Positions 11,228-23,441 of a DNA stretch of 64,000 bases are shown here, in pieces; position 1 is the first letter of the stretch; every line of letters starts with the position of its first letter. Source of the DNA: Malurus cyaneus samueli (taxonomy: Eukaryota > Chordata > Aves > Passeriformes > Maluridae). Position numbers and translations under genes: made by a program. The DNA lies in contig CM019236.1 of the NCBI GenBank assembly GCA_009741485.1, forward strand, positions 33,623,871-33,687,870. The letters run 5' to 3'. Below the pieces are notes generated by a model. The model did no database searches. It saw nothing but the letters and a program-made list of their open reading frames with translations, and was not told the DNA's origin.

Positions 11228-11853
11228 CAAACTTTCGCTCTTGTGGCCGAGAAGGCCAGTGGTATCCTGGCATGCATTAGGAAGAGCACTGCCAGCTGGT
11301 CAAGCGAGATGATCCGCTCTTCTCTCAGCCCTGGTGAGGCCCATCTGGAGTGCTGTGTCCAGTTCTGGGCTCCTCAGGACAATGAAGGTGTGGAGCTGCT
11401 GGAGTGAGTCCAGTGGGTGGCAACAAAGATGATGAGGGGACAAGAGCATCTCTTATACAAGGAAATGCTGAGAGAGCTGGACCTGTTCAACCACAAGTGG
11501 AGAGGACCAAGAGGGGTCCTTATCAATGTCTATCAGTGTCTGAAGGGAGGTGTCAAGAGGGTGGATCCAGGCTGTGCTCAGTGGTGCTGAGCAGTAGAGA
11601 AAGAGGCAATGGGCGCAAACTGATGCACAGAAAGTTCCACCTGAATATAAAGAAGAGCTTTGCTGTGTGAGGAACTTAGCCCTGGAATAGATAGTGTAGA
11701 GAGATTGTCAGGTCTCCTTCTCTGGGAAAACTAAAGAATTGTAATTGTCTGGACACAATTCTGTGCTTTGTGCTTCGGGATGACTCTGCTAGAGCAGGGA
11801 GGTTTGAACAGATGATCTACCATGGTGCCTTCCAACCATATGCATTCTGTGAT
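11228..11853 (+). mobile_element. CR1 LINE fragment, 5'-truncated, sense
   Basis: Typical avian CR1 3' region in the + orientation. It starts in the end of ORF2 (GTGGCCGAGAAGGCCAGTGG, then a segment ending GCATTAGGAAGAGC). It continues through CTGTGTCCAGTTCTGGGCTC and GAGAGCTGGACCTGTTCA, and ends TTCCAACCATATGCATTCTG followed by TGAT, the family's characteristic 3' terminus. The reading frame is broken, so the copy is inactive. 5' truncation is normal for CR1 retrotransposition. Confidence 0.95.
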
Positions 11854-12209
11854 ATGCATGTAAGGGAATGCATTCCAAAAATCAAGCACAGATCCTTTAA
11901 ATTTTAAAAGATACTATGTACAGGCAAATATTAGATATGGTTGTTTTATGAAGTTTTAGTTTGTGTTCTGGTCATGTTCATTCCCATGATTTTATATTAC
12001 CCTTAAATATGACTTATTTATCCAAGATAAAAATAGTTCTACAGTTATTTCGTGATATTGCTCTGGGGAGACCTTACAGGGGTCTTTCAGTATACAAAGG
12101 GAGCTTATAAGAAATAGAGCAAGACTTTTTGTTAGGATCTGTACTTAAGAGGACAAGAGAATAATTGTTTAAACTTTAAACTGAAAATACTACATTTAGA
12201 TAGAATATA
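11854..12209. other. Spacer between two CR1 copies
   Basis: Unique AT-rich sequence. No feature was recognised. Confidence 0.6.
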
Positions 12210-12408
12210 AGAAAAAAAGTTTTTTATGGAGAGGTGAGGCACTAGAACAGGTTGCCCAGAGAAACTGTGGATTGTCCCATCTATGGAAGTGTTCAAGGCC
12301 AGTTTGGATGGAGCTCTGAGTGACCTGTGAGAGGAGTCCCTGTCCACAGAAGGGGAGTTGGACTAGATTATCATTGAAGGTACTTCTAACACAAAACAGT
12401 CTGTGATA
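12210..12408 (+). mobile_element. CR1 LINE 3'-end fragment, sense
   Basis: About 200 bp of the CR1 3' end. It shows GTGAGGCACTAGAACAGGTT, GCCCAGAGAAACTGTGGAT and AGTTGGACTAGATTATCAT, and ends ACAGTCTGTGAT. It is strongly 5'-truncated and in the same orientation as the copy 360 bp upstream, but it repeats part of the same consensus region, so it is a separate insertion. Confidence 0.93.
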
Positions 12409-15400
12409 AAAGTAATATCTTATTTTGGAGAAATGATAGTGTAAGTCTTAGTTCAAGAATTGTACCATCATCAGTTTGACACCTTGCAAAATGGTAGATG
12501 TTTGTGTGGCAATTGATACTGAGAACAGGATAAATAAATCATAGAGGAAGTTCACAACACAGAATTGCCATGGCTCCAGAATACTGAAATAACACCTGTA
12601 GATATTGAGCCAGAATGCTGCTGAGCATTGCTAAATCCTTACTGAAAAGAAAATGAATAGCAGTGGAAGGCTGTTGTCCCCAGTATATTTGTTTCCAGTT
12701 CTTACTTTCATAAAAATTTTATTTAGACAATTCACTTAAGAATCTTACTCCTGATTGTTGAAAACACAGAGCTTAGTATGTTAAGAATGCCCATGCTGAA
12801 TGAAAAACATTGAGGAATTTTCTTAAAGGATCAGATGTCTGTGGATGCGATATGAAGCAGTACAAGGTTTGTGTGGCTCTCCCCATGTCTGTGAAAGCAA
12901 GGACATTTTGCAAAAAGGCATCTTTTTAAGATGTTTAGCTCTGGTATAACACTGAGCCAGATGTGGACAGGAAGTACAAGTCTGTAGAATAATGAAATGG
13001 TATTCACGGAGGAAGATACAGGAAGGACAGTATAAACAATCTGGAGTGTTGATTGCAATTATCCTCTGAGAATGTGAAAGGCTCTTTGTAATGTCTTTTT
13101 ACACACAAAGAATAACCTTGTATTTTAGTCTGATGTCTTTTATTTCAAATTAAGCCAAACAAACTGGCTAACCATTTATAAAATGTTAAGAAAGACTGGC
13201 AGTTTTCTGTCTCAGTAAATACTGATGGCAAAGAAACACCAGGGCAGATGGGGGGTGGTTTCCAGTATCACATTTCTCCTTGTTCTCTGCTGAAATTCTT
13301 GCAAACACTTTTGCTTGTGTGTGCAAAAGACATTGGGATGGAGCCCTACTCAGTATAAAGTAGATGACTGGTGTTGAGATGTGGATGAATCTGGAAAATT
13401 CAACACCGGGCAAAAGGTTATAAAAAGTCAGTAAATGCATGTTTCAAGGCTTAGCAAACTTACACTTTGCAGAGTAAATTGTAGTTCAGGTCAGGAAGAA
13501 ATCTGTTTTGTGGACAATTTATAGCTTAGCACAGTTCAGCTCTGTGTAGAGCAGAGGTTCAAGAATACACAACAGACACTGTTCATAAGTTGCATAAGAG
13601 TGAAGCACCAGATGAGCAGTATTTCACTCGAATCAGGGCATCACCAGAGACCACCACAGCTCTGAAGTGACTTGCAAGGCCTAAAACTCTTGCCTCAGTT
13701 AACCACTGTGTCTTAGAAATGGGGAAGTTTTCAGTTGTCAGAGGCAACAGGGGACAAGTTGCAGTACATCCTTGAGAAATCATGAGATCCTGGTACTGCA
13801 GCACAAACTGTGAAATGGAAATTTATTTCACTGAAGTATTTAAAGGGCAGTGAATTGGTGTTTACATGTCTAACCATGGTTGGAATATCTTTAGGCCATT
13901 TTATAGATTATGTAAGTCTAGCAACCCATCTCACAAACTTGTGATCTAACAGATGGATGTGAGACATCTGTAATTCCAGTGAAGCAAGGCTCTAGAAAAG
14001 GCAATGTATTTTACTGGAGCCACTGAAAGTTATTTCAGTTCCTTCTTCGTAACTGAGAGTAACAGCCTGCACTGTGGTGTTCCTGTTGCCTGCAACTTTA
14101 CCGCTCCTGTCATTCACTTTAAGGGGACTGTTTAATGTTCCAGCTCTGATTTTCCTGAGATAATGTTAGTACTGTTTGAAGTGCAACTGAGTGAATGGTT
14201 ATGGACTTCATTGCCATTGCTTCTAGCAGTGTAGATCTTTCTGAGCACCATATTTTCCAATGTGCTGCATGACGATGACTTAGTTTTCTAAAATATGGTT
14301 TAAAAACTTACCTCCAGCTCCAAATAAGCTAGTTCAGGGGGATTCTTTAATTGGTCATTAATGCAGTGTTTAGTGATAGCAAGTAAAAGCTGTTTACCAC
14401 ACTGTTGTACCATGCTTCTCTTAATAGTCCATTAGAGCATACTTCGTAATGTTTCATTTTTTAAACTGTACACATCCTTTTAGTTTGGAAATAAGTGGGT
14501 ATAAATTGAAATTATATTACTCTTGGAACTGCAAACTAGTTATATTCTCATCCAGCATATGGTAGCTATGAGACTGAGAGATCAGATTAATTTGTTTTTA
14601 AAAAATAAAAGTCCCGTTAACAGACGTGTAAAGTAAATGTACAGTGTAGGACTTTTGACATGTTTTCTGCCTTTCTAAAACTTATGAACACAGCTACAGG
14701 CTCCCAGTTTACCGTAATGCCAGTTGGTTGTGCCCCAGACCAGAGTAGGGAGTTGAAATGCCAGAGCAGGTAGAACTGAGCTGTTCTAAGGGATTTATCC
14801 TCTGAAGCAGGGACCAGCTTCAGGTTACCCTTCTCCTGTTTTACCGGTTTAGTGTCATGAGACGATTATCAGATGCCTGCATTGAGGTGTGGGATGTGCC
14901 TGGACATTTTTTGGAAGTAGGGGAGATATAAGATGGGGCTGAACAAGTGCTATGCTCAGCCAGTGGGATCTGAAAAAATCAGGGTGCAGTTTTGTCCTAA
15001 GGGGTGCTCTTCAAGGTGCCCTCTTTGTACGGTGCTTCTTCCCATGTTAGGCTCTGATTTCCAAATCTGATTGTCTATTTGTCACTCAGAGAAGGTTTTC
15101 AGGACTTAGGTTAAAATGTAGATTGAGAGTCTTAAGATAGACCTGCTGGAGTAGAAATGCTGAAGCAGCCATTCTATCACTGTTTTAAGACTCTGGTTTG
15201 GTTTCAGATATCCTTTTTCTCTCCCAGTGCTGGAATTGTTGAAATAAGCACCTGCTGTAGACAACAACCCAGCCCTCAACTTCTCTTTCATGTGCTACTC
15301 AAAGGATATCTGTTTGATATTTTTATAGACTAATTCCTTTCTCTGCTGTCAAAGTGAAATGATGGCACTTGATTGCTGAAAGACACAGAGACACAAATTT

Positions 15401-17451
15401 CATGTCTGATGGCTTTTATTAGAAGGAGAGCTCTCTGGCAAGTGGTGCTGCTCAGCAGGGCTAATTGATAGTGGCTTTTTCACACAGATTGATGCAACTC
15501 TTGTAGTATGTTTGGGGTGCAGCTGTTGCTAATGTTGTAGAAGAGGTTCCAATTCTCAGGCAGAAACTGAGGAATGGGATGGCTCTTTTGGAGAATCTGT
15601 ACATATACTATAGTCCTTGACACCCTAGTGTGGTACCAGACTCAGGAAATCACCTAGTGTATATCACAGTAATAACATGAAATAAAAATTTTAAGGAATT
15701 TGTCATCAGCTAGTTTTTTGTATTATTGTTCTGTATCTCTCCCTGCACAAAATGAGTTTCCGACCCAAAGAGAATTACTGACACAGTAAGGAGAAAATAT
15801 GGCAAGGCTGAAACTGGACTTAAACAAAATTCTGTACTTCAAAGCACTCTGCTTTTTATAATATTAATGTTTATTTTTATTACTCAAAAAAAAAAAGCAG
15901 TATTTGGAAGATTCACCGATTATCCCCTGCTTACAGAGTCCTCTGTCCCTTGCTACTGTTGATTTCTAATTCAATCCTGTAGTATGCCATAGCCAGTGAT
16001 AATAAAATGTCCTATAAATATTAATTAGGCATTCTAATAAATTGGTTTGATTGTTCAAAATATTTACAATCTTTATTGTGCCTGTTGAAATACCTGTTGT
16101 AGAGACATAGATAAAGTCTTGAACGAATCCTTAACCATAGGCAAGCTACATGTTATCTCTATTGTACATAGTTGTTTTTTTCCTGTTAATCTTGAAATCC
16201 TGCATAGATTGTTCAATGAAAAAATAAAAGACATTATATATATATAGTTATCTATATTTAGAGTATAAAAATGCCAATATGAGATGTAAAAGTTCTGATA
16301 CAGCAACAGTAAATGTATTCAGTATTGCAATACTCATGACTATAGAAAAGTTACATTTAAAAGACCACCAGTCTGAATTATAGAGAACAGCATCAGTGAA
16401 GTGCCCTGATAGAGCTGGAAGTCTTCAGGTGCTTTAGAGGCTTAGGTAGTGAGTGCTATAAAAATAATCAGCTTTCTCCCACTTCCAATGAATTTAATAT
16501 TTTTGTTTTTTCCTATCTTGCTTGTGTTTTTATTTTTTAGGGTTTTATCTTTTTAATTATGCAAAATTTTGTAGACTTGTTTGATATAAACGCAGTAATG
16601 GCTTTTGGAGTTCATGGTGAGGCTTGATCACGTTTCAAGCCTATGTTCTTTGTAGATTTTTACCTCTGACAATCTGTGACAATACAAATTACTGATTAGG
16701 TTTATACAGGATTTGTTATGATGTCCTTGTCCTGACAGAAATTTGGCTTTTACATTTCTTGCTGCTGTATTTCACTCTGAGTTGGTGTCTGCCTCAGATC
16801 TATCTATTTATTTAGAAAAATCTAGCTCTTGGTTATGGGACGTAATAGCAAAGAAATTCTCAAGTATACAATGCCAAAACCTTTCTTTCTGAAGTCTTCC
16901 TTCAAAGAAACACAATTTTTAGGCTTTTTGTATAACACTTCTCATTACTAAATTGCTAAGCAATTAGAGAAAATATGCCTTAAAATTTCTGAAAGTCTCC
17001 TCATTCCATGATGTGTTCCAACCATAATACCAGCTACACCTAGTCAATATGTTTGACTTCTTTGTTAGCACTATAAGGCAGGGATTTTACTTTTACTGTA
17101 AAGCAGGGATTTTAGTTTTACGGCAAATCTCTCTGTGCATCTATGATGTCATAGTAAGAGTAATTATCAGATATGTAGAATTGTATTCATTTTTTTACCT
17201 TAAACTTTTTATAAGTGTTTTCATATACAATTATATTTTTGTACAAATGCCTCAATAAAGCAGTTAGATATTACTCTAAAATGAAGGGCAGAGAAGGAAT
17301 TTTTATTTTTAAATAAAGATGAACATGGGTTTTCTGCATGCTGAAAGAATCATTTGCTAAGAAGCACTTTTGGTGTCGTGAAGTCAATAAAATGTACCTT
17401 TCATATTGAATGTAACAATTTCCAGCAATGTGAATACTATTAAAAAAAAAA

Positions 17452-17528
17452 ACAAAAAAACAAAAAAGACCCAACAAACAAACAAACAAAAAATCCAACA
17501 ACAACAACAACAACAAAAAAAAAAAAAC
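17452..17528. repeat. A-rich low-complexity tract with (CAAA)n and (CAA)n
   Basis: Runs of A interrupted by CAAA and CAA units. Read on the - strand it gives an apparent leucine/phenylalanine-rich open frame (17271-17621), which is an artefact of composition. Confidence 0.95.
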
Positions 17529-20500
17529 CAGAAAGAAACAGGTTAAATTTTTAAATATTAGAGAGCTGTCTTTGTGAATCAGATAATAAGACAGAAAATC
17601 ACCAAAATTCCAGGAGGGCAATCTGAAATGAGAAGGCTGGTTAGGAACTGGATTGTAATTTGGGCAATAAACCCTGTTTATGATAGTCTTCCAGTCATTA
17701 ATTGTCTCTGTTGCCAGAGGAAACTGGGACTATTAACTTCCTCTGACTGAACCAGAGGGAGAAAGCAATAATTTCTTTTACAAGCAGAAGGGAAGGTTCT
17801 GCTCAATAAAGAGCAATTAAACATTTCCTAAAAAAAAAGAATGCTCAGGAGACCTCAAGCTATTGTCAATGTGACCATCAAAAGCTTTCCTTTGACTCTT
17901 TGAAAGATATTCCATGCTCTTTGTGTACTTATTACATCTCTGCAATTGAAAACTTGACAGAAGAAAAATTTTATTGAGCTGATTGATTTCACTGAATGAC
18001 TAAGGGTCTAATGAATTTCTTTCTCATCCCAAGGAGTTAATCTTTGATGTGTTTTCTGAGATGAGGACTAAAGAGGTGTTCTTGTATGCTAATCTTTCTT
18101 TGAATAACTAGAGATGACTTTTTAATTATTAAGATAATTCTCTCTTTCTGTGTCTTTAATTAATTTTGAACTTATTTTCTCAGTAAAATATTTGTTGCTT
18201 TACTATCTTGAGTCAGTGACCTGTTCAGGAAATTAGACTGTATTGTTACGTGTGGTATAAATAAATGTTTCCTTTCAATCTCCTTAGGCTACAAAAATAT
18301 TTTGGTGCTATTATTTCTGTTAAAAGATTTAAATCTTATGATCCTTGTCTGGATCACAGCATTTTGTGTACCAGAAAAAGAAGAGAAAAAGCAGTCCTTT
18401 TTGCATGGAGTTCAGAATTGAATAGCAGTGAAAGAGGCGAAAATAGCACATGGCTTCCAGCAGTAAGAGGAATAGCCTGGGAAGAGAATGACTTCATTTT
18501 CATAATATACTGGTATCATTTAGCTGTAAGAGTAATTTTCTCTCAAGGAACAGGGTAATAAATTATTGCCAATTACTCCTTCAATTTATCATTATCAGCA
18601 TATAACAGTCATATCATTTTAGCAGTTCGTAAAAATGTGGTATTTCATGGGGTTTTATTAGTATCTGGATTGCTGTACAAAACGGCTTGCAGAAGAGGGA
18701 GTCTGCATCATTACACTGCTTCCCATCCATCACCAGCTGGCTATCAAAGGATACAGGAGTAAAGCAAACAATGAAAATTACTGCCCACATGCTGGTCCTC
18801 TTTCCACCATGGTGTCTGCAGTAATTGAAAGCTTGGCTTGTCTAACTGCAGCCGAATTCATGCAACATCTATTGCCAAACCAAGCACTCTTATTACTGCT
18901 TGTTTCAAAGCTAATGTTGCTACTCAAGACTATTACTGAGTAGTGGGTTAAGTACGTCAACACTTAAGCAAAATAATTTCTAAAGGCCAGAGAAAAATCT
19001 ACTCAATTCTACATTTTGGTCTGAGATCATTGTATCACATTGCATTAGAAAAGGTATGTGACAGAAATGTGGGAGCTCTTCTTCACCCCACAGCGAAATC
19101 ACCCCATGTGTTCTTGTGACCTACTTAGCCTTCAACTCCCTCAGGATGGGTTGCAAATCTGACTTGCACATTATTGTGGTTGCATTTGCCTTTTGAATAG
19201 TAGAAAAAGGAAAAGAGGGAAAGCAGAGATTTAGGGAGACAGAATATACTTAAATGAAGGCAAGCTATAAAAGATTAAGTGCTGAAAAAGCTGTGTGAAC
19301 AGGCTTTATTCTAGGTCTACTACACTGCCTTTCTCTTTAGCTAGGTAAAAAGAGGCTAGAGTGAGAAGTACTTCAGTGTAGTCTATTCCCCTATTGGAGG
19401 GATTTTCAAAGCCATAAAACTAACAACACTATTTCATTTCTCCTTGAAATACGAATGGTGATAACATACCAGGGTGATGGGTTACAACTTCAGAGAGCTG
19501 TGTGCCATTCTGCAGAAGTCAATGAAGGTACATAAAAAGGTTTATAAAAAATCAGATCACAGACTACTGAGAGAATTCGAGTAACTGAAAGAATAGAAGG
19601 ATTTGAAAACTGCTAATATTTCATACTAGAGCAGCTGAGAGTTAGAACTCAGAGAGAAATTTAGACCCCTCCTTTGGGTCAAAAAATTAAGCATCAGGTA
19701 ACATTTAAGAGTACAATCCCCAAAAGATTTGTAATAATTTAATGTATGCTAAATAATTCACAATAACAGTAAGAGCATGCAGATTGTTTTAGATAATTAT
19801 TGGCTTTGTTATTTCAAATTATTTGTGCTCTGGTAGTTAAAATAAAAGATTCTTTGCCTAAAGATATTGTTATTCTGTTCCTTCCTACTTATTTTACCAA
19901 ACCAAAGCAAGAATTATCTGTAAGATTTTTGTGACCCCTTGGGCAGGCAGGAAACGGGAACAGAAATAATAGCAAATATGTCCAAGCTCTACAAAAGGCA
20001 TTTCCATTTAAAAAGACATTTTTTTTAAGTTTTGAACAATTCTATAATTGGATCATCGGCCTCAGCTTATTGAAAGGAATCTACCACCCTTGACTTTAAG
20101 GTGTGTGGGGCTAAAGCTCATATGAGTACAGGATTTGGTCTAAGGTTTTCATTTTCCTTTGGGAAAGGAATAGACGTGTAACAACAAGGAGAAATGGAAG
20201 ACTACAAGCCATTGCTGATGGAATGGGCTTACGGCAAGTGAAAGACACGTAACTCAGCAGATGTAATGTTGTGGGTTTGTCCCAGACTTCCAGTAGATTA
20301 AAATGATGGCTTTTCTTAAAAATAATTTATTCCCAAAAAATGTACAGTGGCTGTCCATGTGTGACACACTTTTTTGTTGGAAATATTTGGAGCAGTCTAC
20401 AAATTTCTGAGTGTTCATACAAAAAGATGCCTATTATTTGGAAACACTTTTTCTACTGCCATTGAGGTTCAAATCTTCATCTATCAGATGCTATGCCTTC

Positions 20501-20664
20501 CAAATATGACTTGATTTGGAAATTTGTTTCCTTACAGCAAAAGAGAAAGAGACTCTGCTCTACAGATTTCCTTAAAATGGAGGCCATATTCAGCACCAGA
20601 AAACTTAAAAATATTTCTACACACCACATACTAGTAATTTCACAAAGACAGTTGTCTCTCTGTT

Positions 20665-20679
20665 NNNNNNNNNNNNNNN
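20665..20679. other. Assembly gap of 15 N
   Basis: Fifteen unspecified bases, the only gap in the window. The true length is unknown. Confidence 0.99.
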
Positions 20680-22704
20680 AGGGTCTTTCCCATGTACTAA
20701 TATATTTCTTTTAAAGCAGTCTCACACTACTTAATGAGTGAAGCATAGATGTGTGTATGCATCAAAAATGTATGATATATCCACCTTAGCTCTATATATT
20801 CCCTTTGGAAGTAAAAACAGCCAACTTTACTAGGATATTGCAGAATTTAATAATTGATTAGTTTAAGATTTAATGGTATGTTTCATCTATGCATTAATCA
20901 TTTCTCCCCCTTCTGATGTTAATGCTTTAGAAAGTCATTGCTTGATGACATCATGTAAATTCAGCAATCTGGCTGTTAAAAGAAAGGTTTGGAGGTCTTG
21001 GATAAGTTTTTGAAAATAGTACATTGCAGATACCAAGAAATCTTAGATGCAGTATTTTAACAGGGGGAAAAAAAATCAATCATAAATCACAAAGAGACTA
21101 CATAGATTTTGTTTGAATTTTTTTTCTGAGCTGTTTTTATCAGACATGAATTAGCCTTTATCTGGGAAGTATTTGCTTTATCTGAGAATGATTAATCGTG
21201 CTTTACATAGGACTTGGAAAAAAAGAGATTTTAATATAGTGCCTGTAAATATTTGAAAGACATCTTAGTTTTATTTCTGTCAAATTCATGTTAACAACAG
21301 TCTGTGAACACAGGAGGGAGACAAAGACTTGGTTAAGATGGATGCAGAGCTGTGTTTAAAAGCTAAGCTTTGGGAAAAAGATGTAGAATGAATACAACTG
21401 GTGATTTACAATTACTATATTTTATTAAAAACAAGGTTTTTGTGAAATGCCATATTACTTTTTAAATTGCTCCCTAACATTATTCAGTGGAAATAGTTTA
21501 CCCTATTTCTTTCTCCTTTTTTAATTTCTTCAAATGCAATAATTTCTTAGCCTGTTTCTGGAAGTGGTGTTACAGATAGACTTCCCTGGCCTGTGCCTAT
21601 AGCTGATATTGAGGCATTTTGTCAATAGAAAAATTACATTGAATCACATAAAATTATGTTGTCTCTGCAGATTGTACCACTAATATTTGAAGTAACATGC
21701 ACTTATTCTTAATTCTGATGTTCTTTTTTTTTAAATTGAGCACAATTTTCCATGTGAGTGTAGTGTTTTGCAGTGCTTTCTTTCATTTGAGAGCTCTTAG
21801 CAACCGGATATGACGAAGATTTTTAAAACTGTTTTCTTCCAAAATGTCTTGGCATAAAAAACATTAGCAAACCATGACTGCACCGCTTTTATAGTCTTCT
21901 GCAGTTTGCAGTGAAAGGAAAGCTGGGAAAACTTGCTGGATGTTTGATAGCTGGGAAACCTAAGCCCTCTTTCTCTACAGCACAAGCACAACAATATTCC
22001 TGGCTTTGCCAGCGTGAGCTAGCCATATCTCTGAAGGAGCCTATCCAGAATTCATTTTCCTTGTACACTTGAGGTCTGTCTGCTGAGATTGAAAGTCAGC
22101 TCATTTTTCTGATTGCTGATATGGTTTCCTACTTGCTGAGAGGTGAGCTGAGACTGCTTACACTGGCCAGCAAAAAATCAGAGGATGGACTTTTCATTGC
22201 AGTCATATAGTAAAGAAAATAAAACTGTCTGGAAGTGAATCCTGTCAATTGACTTAGAGATGGTGGAAAAGAGCTGGATATGATACGGCAACAAAATGAT
22301 AATGTGGACAAACTTCTGAGCCGTGGGAGTAGTTTGCCATGTGGATTTTACCAAGTTGGTTACCCTGTCCTTGTAATACTACTTTTATGCTTTATATCTG
22401 CTTACAACATTTTAAAATGAAAACACCAATGAATGCTTATATTTCAGTATACCAAAAGTGTGCAAAAATAATTTCGATGAATTATTACTTCAAGATATAA
22501 TCAAGTTCAGGGCATGTTAAGTAAATTGGTCTGTATTACTCTGTATTTGAGATATGAATTCAATTCTGGATGATTTTATATCCTTCTCTCAGACTCATAA
22601 TCACCCAGCCTTTGTGTTGTTATGAATTGTGACTAAGTAATCAGCATCAATAAAACAGACTGAAAGTATGTTTTTTAGTGTAGAGAAACTCACTGTGCTC
22701 TAAA

Positions 22705-22830
22705 GTCACAGAATGGTTCCTAAAGATCATTTAGTTCCAACCCTTCTGCCACGAGCAAGGCTGCTCAAAGCCCTATTCAAGACTTGAACACTTCCAGGGA
22801 GGGGGCATCCACAACTTCTCTGGGTAAGAG
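22705..22830 (-). mobile_element. CR1 LINE 3'-end fragment, antisense
   Basis: Reverse-complement CR1 3' end. It shows AGTCACAGAATGGTTCCTAA, AGATCATTTAGTTCCAACCC, then TTCCAGGGAGGGGGCATCCA and CAACTTCTCTGGG. It is short, old and diverged. Confidence 0.9.
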
Positions 22831-23233
22831 AAACAGAATTTGGAATTGTTCCTTAAATAAGAGCAATGTTGATTGTGAATTGATGGAGGATCTGCTGAGC
22901 TGTTTAATAACTACTGCTGCTGGAGCAGTGCGATAACCAGAGCCCATGCCTGTAATACATGCAGCAAAAGGAGCTCTCAGGCAGTCTGGGAAGACCAACT
23001 TGGGCAGAGACAGTGGTATTCTCAACAGTCCCTCTTCTAAAATGAAGTGTCTGCTCTGCCAGCTCTGCAGTAGATCTTTGCTGGCAACAGTGGCTGGCAC
23101 AGCACAGTCTGCTGGAGTCCTGGACAGCTGGGTTCTAGCAGCTAAAACAGCTTAGCCATGAACAGGGAGGCAGAACTACAAGAAGAGCGTTGCACCAGTG
23201 TGAAATTTTAAGAAAAGGTAATTGTAAACACAG
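22831..23233. other. Non-coding spacer
   Basis: Open frames on both strands overlap here but none resembles a known protein. Sequence is of moderately higher GC than the neighbours. Confidence 0.5.
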
Positions 23234-23441
23234 TTCCTTCCTTCCTTCCTTCCTTCCTTCCTTCCTTCCTTCCTTCCTTCCTTCCTTCCTTCCTTCCTTC
23301 CTTCCTTCCTTCCTTCTTCTTCCTTCCTTCCTTCCTTCCTTCTCTCCTTCTTCTCCCTCCCTTCTCCTCCCCTCCTCCTCCCTCCCTCCTCCCTCCCTCC
23401 TCCCCCTCCCTCCTCCCTCCTCCCTCCTCTCCCTCCCTCCT
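23234..23441 (+). repeat. 208-nt pure polypyrimidine tract, (TTCC)n grading into (CCT)n
   Basis: Every base from 23234 to 23441 is C or T. The first ~105 bases are an almost perfect TTCC tetranucleotide array with a single TTCTTC interruption near 23314. The rest is CTCC/CCCT-rich. Such tracts can form triplex (H-DNA) structures and are highly polymorphic. The lysine/glycine/arginine-rich and proline/serine-rich open frames across it are compositional. Confidence 0.98.

Larger units (their letters stand above)
12409..22704. other. 10.3 kb gene desert, repeat-poor
   Basis: No exon, RNA gene or dispersed repeat was recognised. It contains a short (TA)n at about 16235-16246, the CAA-rich tract at 17452-17528, a ~21 bp tandem duplication near 17075-17121 and the N gap at 20665-20679. 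Open frames up to about 116 codons lie in low-complexity sequence or show no family resemblance. Confidence 0.65.

Noticed and set aside
17271..17621. 116-codon - strand frame resembling a membrane protein
   Set aside because: The Leu/Phe-rich part is the complement of a CAA/A-rich low-complexity tract.
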